Shown: positions 36,914-44,201, numbered from the stretch's first letter. The stretch: DNA of 64,000 nt from Bermanella sp044597725 (GCF_044597725.1 NZ_CP139003.1:744001-808000); one strand, 5' to 3'. The notes: generated by a model not told the origin, from the letters alone. Program-made: numbers and translations.

Positions 36914-37521
36914 AATATCCCATCAATCATAAACTGAACAGCCAAAGCGCATAGCAGCACACCAAAGATACGGCTAATTACATGCATACCTGTAATGCCA
37001 AATATCTTTTGCACATTTTTGGCTAGCAATAGCAAAATAAGCGAAAGCGCCATCACCGATAAAATAGCGGCAATGACCATACTCTGATGGCTTACATCGC
37101 CGCTGGCTTTTGCCATTAACAGAATGGTCGCACCCATGGCACCGGGGCCAGCCAACAACGGCGTAGCCAAAGGGAAAACCGAAATATCTTGCTTACCCGA
37201 AGCCTCGGTTTGTTCTTCATCGGTAGTTGAATTACCACTAGAACTGCGGGCGTACACCATATCTACCGCCATTAATAACAGCAAAATGCCCCCAGCAATT
37301 TTTAATGCCGAAAGCGAAATACCCAACTTGGCTAATAACAACTCACCAATAAAAGCAAAGGTGAGCAAAATGCCCAAAGCAATAGCAACCCCACGGTACG
37401 CCATGTGTTTGCGGTCTTCTGGCCGATTACCAACCGTAATAGCTGCATACACAGCGGCCACATCCAATGGCCCAACAACCGCAAACAGCGTCGTAAAAGC
37501 AATAATATACGTTTCTAACAT
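36895..37521 (-). CDS. MarC-family integral membrane protein
   Basis: The 208-residue protein has six predicted membrane spans and the family features VGPLDVAAVYAAIT, FPLATPLLAGPGAMGATILLM and IGVLLCALAVQF-like C-terminus. A charged Ser/Thr/Glu-rich loop (about residues 90-105) separates the halves. MarC/UPF0056 proteins have unknown function; the early link to antibiotic resistance was not confirmed. Confidence 0.9.
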   Translation of the reverse strand: MLETYIIAFTTLFAVVGPLDVAAVYAAITVGNRPEDRKHMAYRGVAIALGILLTFAFIGELLLAKLGISLSALKIAGGILLLLMAVDMVYARSSSGNSTTDEEQTEASGKQDISVFPLATPLLAGPGAMGATILLMAKASGDVSHQSMVIAAILSVMALSLILLLLAKNVQKIFGITGMHVISRIFGVLLCALAVQFMIDGILQSGIV

Positions 37522-37590
37522 AACCTAACTAAAATCTTGATTTGAATAACAAAGCGAAGTGTAACGGGTTTTAAAAAAAGCGCTAGAGGG

Positions 37591-38541
37591 CTATTCATCT
37601 AGCGGGCTAGTAACGCCATGCCCGCCTTTATTCAATACGTGGGTGTAAATCATTGTGGTATTAACATGCGAGTGACCCAGCAATTCTTGAACGGTTCGAA
37701 TGTCCTGTCCTCTCTCAAGTAAATGTGTAGCAAAACTATGACGTAGTGTATGGCAACCCGCATGTTTATATATTTGCGCCTTTAGTAAAGCTGCCTTAAC
37801 TGCTTTTTGCACAGATCTCGAGTGAATATGGTGCCGACCAATTTTCTTGCTAATTGGATCTGTAGATAGCTTGTGTGAAGCAAAAACGAATTGCCATGCT
37901 TTTTGTTTACCAGCGGTTGGGTACTTTTTGGAAAGCGCATTCGGCATGAACACATGCGTCACACCTTCATTTAGCGCAATATCGTGAAGACTTTTGGCAC
38001 GATCGATCGCGGTGATGAGTCCTTGCTTTGCCGCTAACGGCAGCATGGTGATCCTGTCTTTTGCGCCTTTTCCTTGCCTTATGGTTATTTCGTTTCTCTG
38101 CAGATCGACATCCTTTATTCTTAAACTCAAAGCTTCATTTAAACGAAGGCCAGCACCATAGAGCAATTGGGCGATGGTTAGATAGGGCTCGCTTAAATGT
38201 CTCAATAAGTCTTTTACTTCTTGTTGGGTAAGTACAACGGGTAAGCGTTTTGGCTTGTTTGGTTTTACCCATTCATCTAGGGATATCTCTCTGCCCAATA
38301 TAGTCCGATACAAAAAAATGAGAGCGGACAACACCTGTCGTTGGGTGCTGGCAGAGATGTTTTCTTTGACTGCAAGATAGGATAAGAACTGAGCAATTTC
38401 CGGTTCTGCCAAATTATTAGGATGGCATTTGTTATGAAAAAATATGTAGCGTCTGATCCAATGCCAATAAGTGCGCTCTGTATTTAGAGAATAATGCGAT
38501 GTTCGCATCATTTTTGTAAATTCTTCTTGTAAGCGTGCCAT
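37591..38541 (-). CDS. intI: Integron integrase IntI
   Basis: IntI is a tyrosine recombinase that inserts and excises gene cassettes at attI and attC. The 316-residue protein has catalytic Arg133 (GAGLRLNEA), His264/Arg267 (HTLRHSFATHLL), His290 and Tyr299 (MIYTHVL). It also has the integron-specific insertion between about residues 203 and 240 (SKKYPTAGKQKAWQFVFAS through DPISKKIGRHH), which separates IntI from XerC/D. It is transcribed away from the cassette array, as usual, and a LexA box covers its promoter. It is complete, so the integron may still be active. Confidence 0.97.
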   Translation of the reverse strand: MARLQEEFTKMMRTSHYSLNTERTYWHWIRRYIFFHNKCHPNNLAEPEIAQFLSYLAVKENISASTQRQVLSALIFLYRTILGREISLDEWVKPNKPKRLPVVLTQQEVKDLLRHLSEPYLTIAQLLYGAGLRLNEALSLRIKDVDLQRNEITIRQGKGAKDRITMLPLAAKQGLITAIDRAKSLHDIALNEGVTHVFMPNALSKKYPTAGKQKAWQFVFASHKLSTDPISKKIGRHHIHSRSVQKAVKAALLKAQIYKHAGCHTLRHSFATHLLERGQDIRTVQELLGHSHVNTTMIYTHVLNKGGHGVTSPLDE

Positions 38542-38564
38542 AGTTTTATACTTAAAATTGATTT

Positions 38565-38600
38565 AACTGTATTTTTATACAGTATATTAGCAGTGTGCAA
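38565..38600 (-). promoter_or_regulatory. intI promoter with LexA (SOS) box
   Basis: AACTGTATTTTTATACAGTA (38565-38584) matches the LexA consensus with CTG-N10-CAG at 38567-38582, 24 nt before the intI start. On the minus strand a TTGCAC -35 (38600-38595) is followed 15-17 nt later by TATAAA/TAAAAA inside the box, so LexA would block RNA polymerase. SOS control of integron integrases is established for Vibrio and class 1 integrons. Confidence 0.88.
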
Positions 38601-38708
38601 GCCGCATAACACAAAATCAGACTATAAGCTGAGAGCTAGATGTTTAAAGGCGTAGAGAGAACTATCAACAAGACGCTATAGTTATGCGGCCCTGTGGATG
38701 AGTTATGC
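38601..38708 (+). other. Candidate attI region
   Basis: Directly upstream of intI and before the first cassette lie GCCGCATAAC (38601-38610) and its exact inverse GTTATGCGGC (38681-38690), plus a third core GTTATGC at 38702-38708. The core heptamer is the same as the attC recombination core in this array. The last copy is the likeliest insertion point. Assignment rests on position and cores only. Confidence 0.5.
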
Positions 38709-38889
38709 GAATGGGCGTTTTCAAAATATTACGACCGTGGTATGGTTGTGGATAACATTAACTCGGCTAATGGATATAGCGGTAAGTAATTGAGAAAAAA
38801 GGGAAATTCGACCCTTCCTCCAAGCCGCATATAGTTTTTTAACAGTATCTAGGCCGTATAACACGCTGTTATATTTCACTAGGGTATAA
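38709..38889 (+). other. Non-coding leader between attI-like cores and the first cassette gene
   Basis: No convincing gene is visible here. It could be the 5' part of the first cassette or a decayed cassette: GTATAAC (38854-38860) followed by GTTATAT looks like two attC cores separated by only 4 nt. Confidence 0.35.
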
Positions 38890-39195
38890 ATGACGATTCC
38901 CATAAATTTTATATTAATACCTTCAATTATTGCGTTACTACCTGCCCTGATAATTACCGTTAAATTCAAACGGTCGATATTCAAAGCTAAAAGGGGAATG
39001 GCTGTAATTTTTTTAAGCATCCTTTTATTGTTAATTTCTTATTACAATATTTGGAGTTTAATGTACGGCCCTATGTCGTTAGAGGATTGGGGGCCTGGAG
39101 TTGTATATGCTGGAGCTATAATAATATTTCAAATTCTCCCGCTAATTATTACTATTCCAGCTGCATTTTGGGCAATACGATGTACAAAAATATAA
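38890..39195 (+). CDS. Cassette 1: small membrane protein
   Basis: The 101-residue product has three predicted membrane spans (residues 5-23, 37-55 and 68-95) and no recognisable family. Its TAA stop (39193-39195) lies inside the ATATAAC core of the following attC. Base composition is A/T-rich compared with the flanking housekeeping genes, as is common for cassettes. Confidence 0.65.
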   Translation: MTIPINFILIPSIIALLPALIITVKFKRSIFKAKRGMAVIFLSILLLLISYYNIWSLMYGPMSLEDWGPGVVYAGAIIIFQILPLIITIPAAFWAIRCTKI

Positions 39196-39265
39196 CAAAG
39201 CCAGCCAGTATCGCCAGCAAGCTGGCTGGACTCGTTTCACTCGCCTCTGCTGGCAGGCGTTATGT
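39190..39265 (+). repeat. attC site 1
   Basis: R' ATATAAC (39190-39196) and R'' GTTATGT (39259-39265) flank a 62-nt interior with CCAGCCAG / CTGGCTGG arms and a second GCCAGC / GCTGGC pairing. It is nearly identical to attC 7. Confidence 0.92.
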
Positions 39266-39275
39266 GTAGGTAAGC

Positions 39276-39650
39276 ATGGATTGGACTGAGTTGGAAAGAT
39301 TCCGAGGCGTTGATCTGAATGACTCGTTTGTTCTTAGCTGGCGTCACGAGGGGCGGAGTGTCGTTTTCGAGCTTGAAGCGAGCATTTGGCCTGAGTCTGA
39401 GCACTATCTTACGCCCAAACCGAACGAATACACATGCTACCGAAGAGCTACGCTATCATTTAAAAACGTCTTCGAGTGTACTGGATTACTGCCTATGAAT
39501 TCGGCGCCAAAGTCCACCGACGCTGCCGACGAAGTCGACTTTGGTAATATCGACTCACTCCAGGTTCTGAGTGATGGTTTCAGCGTTGAAGGAGACTTTG
39601 GAACGGTCTATATCAAAGGTGATGAGCTTGATTTTGAAGTCCACACATAA
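39276..39650 (+). CDS. Cassette 2: hypothetical protein
   Basis: The 124-residue acidic soluble protein (MDWTELERFRGVDLNDSFVL) starts 17 nt after the recombination point, with TAGGTAAG before the ATG. It appears to be mainly beta-stranded and has no recognised motif; small acidic single-domain proteins of this kind are often immunity-like, which is only a suggestion. Its TAA stop lies in the ACATAAC core of attC 2. Confidence 0.65.
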   Translation: MDWTELERFRGVDLNDSFVLSWRHEGRSVVFELEASIWPESEHYLTPKPNEYTCYRRATLSFKNVFECTGLLPMNSAPKSTDAADEVDFGNIDSLQVLSDGFSVEGDFGTVYIKGDELDFEVHT

Positions 39651-39722
39651 CCAAGCGCAGCACTACACAGCCTTCGGCTGTCGGACGCTCGCAAGCTCGC
39701 GCCGGTGTGCGCGGCGTTATGC
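39645..39722 (+). repeat. attC site 2
   Basis: R' ACATAAC (39645-39651) and R'' GTTATGC (39716-39722). The interior has a CAGCCTTCGGCTG hairpin and a GCTCGCAAGCTCGC segment. The 78-nt length is typical. Confidence 0.85.
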
Positions 39723-40169
39723 ATGTGTATCAATTTTTGGAGAGCCTCCCATAATCTCAAATTTTTCTAAAAATGAGAGTGCAGATAGATTATTTTCATT
39801 TGAAAGTCCTTTGGATTTATTAAATTCTATATTTCCCCGTATCGCATCAAACATATTAAATTTTTCGTTCATAATAGGGTCTGACTCGGTGGGGTTCCGA
39901 AACGTACCGTTTCCAGTGGGAATTAACACCACGCTATGTGAAAAGAATACGGAGGAGAGGTCCGCGTCCCCAGATTTCATAAGTGCATTTGCCATTGCGC
40001 GGGCTTCGTTCCGAGACATGTTGGTTGGGTCAATAGTTTGAGCCAAATCTCTTAATGGGGTTGTTTTCTGTGGCTCAACAGCCTTCTCTGTCTTGCTAGG
40101 CGGCAAATTGTTGCCGCCTTTATTGATAGGTGTTGCCGTTGTTGTCTGAAAAACACTATTAACCTGCAT
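39717..40169 (-). CDS. Cassette 3: reverse-oriented hypothetical protein
   Basis: The 150-residue gene runs against the array. It has its own ribosome site (AAGGAG, 7 nt before the ATG at 40169), so it is not a shadow frame, and no plus-strand gene competes over this cassette. The last codon and the TAA stop (39717-39719) are formed by the attC 2 core GTTATGC read in reverse. The protein has a low-complexity Thr/Asn/Pro N-terminus and a polar C-terminal half with MSRNEARAMANALMKSGDAD; the function is unknown. Reverse genes in cassettes usually need their own promoter; none is obvious in the AT-rich stretch before the ATG. Confidence 0.72.
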   Translation of the reverse strand: MQVNSVFQTTTATPINKGGNNLPPSKTEKAVEPQKTTPLRDLAQTIDPTNMSRNEARAMANALMKSGDADLSSVFFSHSVVLIPTGNGTFRNPTESDPIMNEKFNMFDAIRGNIEFNKSKGLSNENNLSALSFLEKFEIMGGSPKIDTHA

Positions 40170-40239
40170 GACTATCTCCTTTTTAATAGTTGCCTGATGG
40201 AGAGCAAGGTTTAAGCCATACCGCCGTTTATTGGGGGTA

Positions 40240-40308
40240 GCATAACAATCAGCTGCAGCGGAACAATTTACGCTGCGCTTCAATTGCCCGCTGAGCTGGG
40301 CGTTATGC
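40240..40308 (+). repeat. attC site 3
   Basis: R' GCATAAC (40240-40246) and R'' GTTATGC (40302-40308), 69 nt, with imperfect CAGCTGCAGCGG / CCGCTGAGCTG arms. Confidence 0.88.
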
Positions 40309-40331
40309 GTAAAGAGCCTGGTGGGGGAGCG

Positions 40332-40646
40332 ATGGCGAATAATTGGAATATTCCCGCTGATTTGGAGCAGGAAGTCAGGGAAAGAGACAGAGTCTGTGTC
40401 TACTGTCGCAATGAATTCCTGTCACATAAAGAGTCGGCTAAGGCATCTGCGAGTTGGGAGCACATTATCAACGATGCTTCGATAATCACGCGTGAGAATA
40501 TCTGTCTTTGCTGTCGTGGCTGCAATGCCAGCAAAGGGCAGAAGAAGCTGTCCGACTGGCTACTTACTAATTATTGCAAAGAGCGTGGCATTACTGCTGA
40601 TACGGTTGATCCAATCATTAAGCAGGCAATCGAAAATGGGCAGTAG
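40332..40646 (+). CDS. Cassette 4: HNH endonuclease-like protein
   Basis: The 104-residue protein has a compact HNH/zinc layout: CVYC near residue 25, SWEHII, then ENICLCCRGCNASKGQ. Catalytic His-type and paired cysteine positions fit HNH nucleases, although the usual second His/Asn is less clear. ATG 40332 (MANNWNIP) is preceded by GGAG only 2 nt away; an in-frame ATG at 40305, inside the recombination core, would add nine residues. Function could be DNA restriction, homing or defence; none is proven. Confidence 0.8.
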   Translation: MANNWNIPADLEQEVRERDRVCVYCRNEFLSHKESAKASASWEHIINDASIITRENICLCCRGCNASKGQKKLSDWLLTNYCKERGITADTVDPIIKQAIENGQ

Positions 40647-40652
40647 GGTCAC

Positions 40653-40700
40653 GCATAACAAGGCGCTGCTGCCGACAAGCGGCAGAGCGCAGCGTTAGCA
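40653..40700 (+). repeat. attC site 4 (short)
   Basis: R' GCATAAC (40653-40659) and R'' GTTAGCA (40694-40700), 48 nt, with GCGCTGCTGCCG / CGGCAGAGCGCAGC arms. It is the shortest well-formed site. Confidence 0.85.
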
Positions 40701-40720
40701 TCTCAGGGAGGCTCCATCTA

Positions 40721-41338
40721 ATGAAAAGAGCATCGGTAGTTTTGGAAGAATACGACCCGTCTTGGCCGTCGAAGTTTGAGGACGAAAAAAGCGATCTAAT
40801 GGCAATAGCGGGAGAATGGTGTCACGGTGGTATTGAGCATGTAGGTAGCACCGCAGTTCCCGGCATGGTGGCCAAACCAGTAATCGACATAATGTTTGGT
40901 GTCGTGTCCTTGGAAGAATCTAGGCCAGCTATCGACGTGCTTGTGGAGAATGGGTATGAGTATTGGCCCTACAAAACAGACGTAATGCATTGGTTTTGCA
41001 AACCATCAGACGCTTTCCGAACTCACCACCTCCACCTAATACCCTTTGAAAGTCCCCTATGGAATCAACGCATCAAGTTTCGCGACCTCCTTCGTTCAAA
41101 TGAGCGAATTGCAAGCGATTATGAACGCTTGAAGCGGGATCTGGCCGCCTCTCACCAAGAGGATCGTGAAACATACACTCAGAAAAAAATGGCCTTTTAT
41201 ACAGCAGGTGCTTCGCGGTGCCCAATGCTAACAAAGGTATTATGGCGCCGCTGCGCGGCTCGGACGGCTTCCATTTTGGTCGTTCCTCCCTACATTTCAG
41301 CCGCCGCATATACCGGCGTTAGCCAAAATGACAAATAG
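40721..41338 (+). CDS. Cassette 5: GrpB (UPF0157) protein reading through its attC
   Basis: Residues 1 to about 163 are a complete GrpB/UPF0157 protein of the nucleotidyltransferase-like fold: EYDPSWPSKFEDEKSDL, IEHVGSTAVPGMVAKPVIDIM and THHLHLIPFESPLW. Its role is unknown. The normal family end is near KMAFYTAG; here the frame continues through all of attC 5 and stops at 41338, inside the next cassette, adding about 42 residues encoded by the recombination site. The TAA in the R' core is one base out of frame, so a small indel near the 3' end would explain the extension. SD-like GGGAGG lies 12 nt before the ATG. Confidence 0.82.
   Translation: MKRASVVLEEYDPSWPSKFEDEKSDLMAIAGEWCHGGIEHVGSTAVPGMVAKPVIDIMFGVVSLEESRPAIDVLVENGYEYWPYKTDVMHWFCKPSDAFRTHHLHLIPFESPLWNQRIKFRDLLRSNERIASDYERLKRDLAASHQEDRETYTQKKMAFYTAGASRCPMLTKVLWRRCAARTASILVVPPYISAAAYTGVSQNDK
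41226..41324 (+). repeat. attC site 5
   Basis: R' TGCTAAC (41226-41232) and R'' GTTAGCC (41318-41324), 99 nt, with a GGCGCCGCTGCGCGGC hairpin region. It is wholly translated as the tail of the GrpB frame. Confidence 0.82.
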
Positions 41339-42104
41339 ACCCGCAATACCATCAAGAGTCAAAAGAAAGGTCCGACAAAGATGCGGATTCGGCTGCGTAA
41401 TATGTGGGCTGCCAATTTATGAATATGACCACATGCCCGGTTTCGCAAATGTGAAGCGTCATCGAGCAAATGAAATCACACTACTCTGTCGACAGCATCA
41501 TGGGATGAAGACCAACGGTCTAATCACTGAGAACCAGGTCAAGGATGCCAATAGGAATCCATTCAACTTGCAGAGTGGAAGTTCGTCTCCACTTTCCCTT
41601 ATGTTCAATGGCGATTCCCCTGAAATTATTCTCGGCGAGCAGACCTTTACTTGTGACGACTGGCGTCGCCCCACAGTGATGGTGCCGGTGATGATAGATC
41701 GGCAAGTACCTTTCGGTTTCACCCTTGATACAAATGGCTTGCTGCTAAATTTGGACGCAAGAAATTCGAAAAATCAGCCGGTACTGCAGATTAAGGACAG
41801 CGAATTGGTGGTGGCAACCTCGGCGTGGGATGCGACGATGGTTGGAAGCAAACTATCAATCTGGAATGAAGCCAGGGATATTTGTTTGGAGCTAGAGTTT
41901 CAGCCGCCAAACCGAATCGTGCTCCAGAGATATGATATTAAGATCAACGGGAAGTCTCTCGGAGTCAGTCCGAAAGGTGTTGTCATTAAAGGGCAAGATG
42001 TTCCTGCTATCACGCTGAGCGGTGGAGGAACAGTGTCGGCTAACGTTGGAATGCTGGTTGGAGAGCATCCTCGAGGGCTAAGCGTAGGTATCAAGGTTGG
42101 CTAA
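41328..42104 (+). CDS. Cassette 6: HNH endonuclease with large C-terminal beta-rich domain
   Basis: The 258-residue protein is the largest cassette product. The N-terminal roughly 60 residues form an HNH domain: QRCGFGCVICGLPIYEYDHM, then ITLLCRQHHGMKTNG, giving CxxC, DH and CxxHH. The remaining 190 residues have alternating short hydrophobic strands and many Asn/Gly turns (LLLNLDARNSKNQPVLQIKD, IVIKGQDVPAITL), suggesting a beta-solenoid or target-recognition domain I cannot name. The ATG lies 4 nt after the attC 5 core and overlaps the GrpB stop by 11 nt out of frame, so translation may be coupled. The stop lies in the R' core of attC 6. Confidence 0.85.
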   Translation: MTNRPAIPSRVKRKVRQRCGFGCVICGLPIYEYDHMPGFANVKRHRANEITLLCRQHHGMKTNGLITENQVKDANRNPFNLQSGSSSPLSLMFNGDSPEIILGEQTFTCDDWRRPTVMVPVMIDRQVPFGFTLDTNGLLLNLDARNSKNQPVLQIKDSELVVATSAWDATMVGSKLSIWNEARDICLELEFQPPNRIVLQRYDIKINGKSLGVSPKGVVIKGQDVPAITLSGGGTVSANVGMLVGEHPRGLSVGIKVG

Positions 42105-42176
42105 CAATACGCTGTTGCCGGACAACTTTTCCACCGCTTCGCGGCTCCAAAATTGCCGCAAAGCTTCGCGTTATCT
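42099..42176 (+). repeat. attC site 6
   Basis: R' GGCTAAC (42099-42105) and R'' GTTATCT (42170-42176), 78 nt, with a CCGCTTCGCGG hairpin. A decayed relative of the same site occurs at 46791. Confidence 0.85.
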
Positions 42177-42198
42177 TCTATATGGATATTAACTATTA

Positions 42199-42669
42199 AT
42201 GAAAAATACAAACATCTTAATATTGTTTTTGATACTTTCAGTATTTAGTTATGCTGATCAAGGTGAAAAAAATAGTCATGCTGGAACTTACAAACTAGGT
42301 GGACTTGGTTTAGGGGTGTATAAAGTATTCTTACTTAGCCCATTGCCAGAAGAAAACTATTACTCGTTTGTAATTGAGATTATGCATGGTGCACCAGGGT
42401 ATAATAGTGGGGCCATGACAGGGAAGGTTAAGATAAACGATAATCATGCTATATTCGAAAGTAAAGAACATGGGCGAGGAGATTATTTCTGTAAATGGGA
42501 TATTTCATTTGACGATAAAGGGTTAACAATTAATACGATTGAATATAATTTTAATTGTGGCTTTGGAAACGGTGTTATAGCTGATGATTTTTATAAGAAA
42601 ACATCATCATTAATTCCTGAATCATATAATAGTAATATTGAAGAAACACGCATTTATTATTTCGAATAA
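42199..42669 (+). CDS. Cassette 7: exported hypothetical protein
   Basis: The 156-residue product has a classical signal peptide (NILILFLILSVFSYA, cleaved near residue 19) and a beta-rich mature part with two cysteines (YFCKWDISF, YNFNCGFGNG) that could form a disulfide. No family recognised. Very A/T-rich coding sequence. Confidence 0.7.
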   Translation: MKNTNILILFLILSVFSYADQGEKNSHAGTYKLGGLGLGVYKVFLLSPLPEENYYSFVIEIMHGAPGYNSGAMTGKVKINDNHAIFESKEHGRGDYFCKWDISFDDKGLTINTIEYNFNCGFGNGVIADDFYKKTSSLIPESYNSNIEETRIYYFE

Positions 42670-42674
42670 GAAGC

Positions 42675-42749
42675 AGATAACAAAGCCAGTCAATTCGCCA
42701 GTAAGCTGGCTGGACTCGTTTCACTCACCATTGCTGGCAGGCGTTATGC
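42675..42749 (+). repeat. attC site 7
   Basis: R' AGATAAC (42675-42681) and R'' GTTATGC (42743-42749), 75 nt. It shares CAAGCTGGCTGGACTCG-type interior sequence and the TGCTGGCAGGC arm with attC 1. Confidence 0.92.
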
Positions 42750-42763
42750 GCCAGTAAAAGAGC

Positions 42764-43057
42764 ATGGATAAACAAATCGAATTAGCTGAAACAGAAGAAG
42801 TTGAGAAGCGTAATAGAGAAGTACAGCTTCTTCTTAATGTTGTCGAGCCTGACCCTGAATATCAGCCTATGTTCGTTTCCGACGAAGCGACTTTCTATGA
42901 TATATCGGGGCATGATTCAAAAGAAATTGAATCTAGGTTAAAATTTTACTTCAAAGGAGAACTGCCTGCACCATTAAGTACATCAATTTGGCAGTTCATT
43001 GAAATTGTAAAAGCGCGCTATCCAGGGTGGCCTGAAGATTGGCCGTCGGAACATTAG
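42764..43057 (+). CDS. Cassette 8: hypothetical acidic protein
   Basis: A 97-residue soluble, acidic protein with a charged helical N-terminus (IELAETEEVEKRNREVQLLL) and a C-terminus rich in Pro and Trp (YPGWPEDWPSEH). AAAAGAG precedes the ATG. No recognised family or motif. Confidence 0.62.
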   Translation: MDKQIELAETEEVEKRNREVQLLLNVVEPDPEYQPMFVSDEATFYDISGHDSKEIESRLKFYFKGELPAPLSTSIWQFIEIVKARYPGWPEDWPSEH

Positions 43058-43058
43058 C

Positions 43059-43118
43059 GCATAACAATCGCATCAAGGCGACGGCAAAAAGCGCCGCGCC
43101 TTATGCGAGACGTTATTG
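43059..43118 (+). repeat. attC site 8
   Basis: R' GCATAAC (43059-43065) and R'' GTTATTG (43112-43118), 60 nt, with GGCGACGGC / GCGCCGCGCC arms. The second core is less canonical. Confidence 0.75.
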
Positions 43119-43135
43119 GTAAGTAAGGAGTAGAA

Positions 43136-43564
43136 ATGGACTGGTTCGCTATTACTTCATTTGTTGTAGGTGTATTGGGCACTTCGATTGCTATTTACCA
43201 ATCTGCTATATTGCGTGAAAGTAAGAAGCGTTGTGCTGAAATTCAATATGTTTTAGCTGGAATAAATAATGCCACTTTGCAAAAGCAGCAAGCATGGCAG
43301 AATCAAATTGCAACATTGCCAAAATTAGAATCGTCTCAAGATTGGGAAATGGGCCGCCTCTACCTGAAAGCCCGAGACGATTTCGGTGAGATTGCACAGT
43401 TGGCTGTTGCCTTGGAAGGTACAATTGATGTCGACGCTTCCGCAATAACACAGATGATGGAAAAGTCTAAAAAAATTGTGAAACTAAATAATGAGTTGCA
43501 AGAAGAAGGCTTGAAAAATCCAATCCTTGCGAATAATCAAAATGCAATACCAGAAAACCAATAA
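43136..43564 (+). CDS. Cassette 9: membrane-anchored coiled-coil-like protein
   Basis: The 142-residue protein has one N-terminal membrane span (FAITSFVVGVLGTSIAIYQ) followed by a helical cytoplasmic part with Gln/Glu/Lys-rich heptads. AAGGAG lies 6 nt before the ATG. The TAA stop is part of the CAATAAC core of attC 9. No family recognised; single-span plus helical domain proteins occur as membrane sensors or effectors, but nothing here proves that. Confidence 0.7.
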   Translation: MDWFAITSFVVGVLGTSIAIYQSAILRESKKRCAEIQYVLAGINNATLQKQQAWQNQIATLPKLESSQDWEMGRLYLKARDDFGEIAQLAVALEGTIDVDASAITQMMEKSKKIVKLNNELQEEGLKNPILANNQNAIPENQ

Positions 43565-43660
43565 CAAGGCACTGTTGCAAGTTGTCCCGCCAAAAACCGC
43601 TTCGCGGCGGGCCAAGGGACTCACTCCTTGCGTCGCTCGCCCCAAAGTTGGTCGTTACGT
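43559..43660 (+). repeat. attC site 9
   Basis: R' CAATAAC (43559-43565) and R'' GTTACGT (43654-43660), 102 nt, with a CCGCTTCGCGG hairpin and GTCCCGCC / GGCGGGCC arms. Confidence 0.82.
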
Positions 43661-43675
43661 GTACGAGAGCAAGTC

Positions 43676-44089
43676 ATGAGAATTTTTAGTGTTTTCCTAA
43701 TCCTATTTGTCCCAACAATTTGTTTTGCGCAATTGAATGCGACCTGTGTGTTTGATACCTATACCGCCGTGTACTCAGAGGTAGAAAAAGAACCAGTGTC
43801 CACAAATATCGCACAAACAATGGCGTTAAAGGATGGTATTACTACGCCAGAAACATTGAGTCTCGATGGTAAAATCCGTGCAACTAACAGTAAGCAATGG
43901 AAGCTGGTCGAAGGAAATTCTCCAAACTCAAGCAAGAGTCATTTCATAGGTAATGCGGGTGAGTTATTAACAATATTCCACGAGGTGGGAGAGCATAGCA
44001 AAGGTTTAAGTGGCTCTTATAGGGCTTCTATGGCAGAAAGTGGTTTTTATCAAAGCGGAATACGCTACGGTCAATGCAAAATAAACTAA
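43676..44089 (+). CDS. Cassette 10: exported hypothetical protein
   Basis: The 137-residue product begins with a signal peptide (MRIFSVFLILFVPTICFAQ, cleaved after CFA). The mature part has two cysteines (ATCVFDTY and the C-terminal YGQCKIN) and no recognised domain. The frame is open further upstream within attC 9, but ATG 43676 gives the signal peptide at the N-terminus. Confidence 0.68.
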   Translation: MRIFSVFLILFVPTICFAQLNATCVFDTYTAVYSEVEKEPVSTNIAQTMALKDGITTPETLSLDGKIRATNSKQWKLVEGNSPNSSKSHFIGNAGELLTIFHEVGEHSKGLSGSYRASMAESGFYQSGIRYGQCKIN

Positions 44090-44093
44090 AAAC

Positions 44094-44186
44094 ACGTAAC
44101 AAACAAAGGCACTCCGACCCAGCGAGCAACGGCCTTAAAAAGCAGGCCGTTAAACGCTCGCTGGTCGGGTGCTTTGGGCGTTATAA
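44094..44186 (+). repeat. attC site 10
   Basis: R' ACGTAAC (44094-44100) and R'' GTTATAA (44180-44186), 93 nt. It has the longest arms of the array: GGCACTCCGACCCAGCGAGC pairs with GCTCGCTGGTCGGGTGCTTT, and an inner AACGGCCT / AGGCCGTT stem. Confidence 0.92.
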
Positions 44187-44201
44187 AAATAAGGGAATCA
44201 A

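Noticed and set aside
38721..39020. Minus-strand frame of 99 codons across the first cassette
   Set aside because: It overlaps the attI leader and the better-supported forward membrane-protein gene, and lacks a ribosome site.
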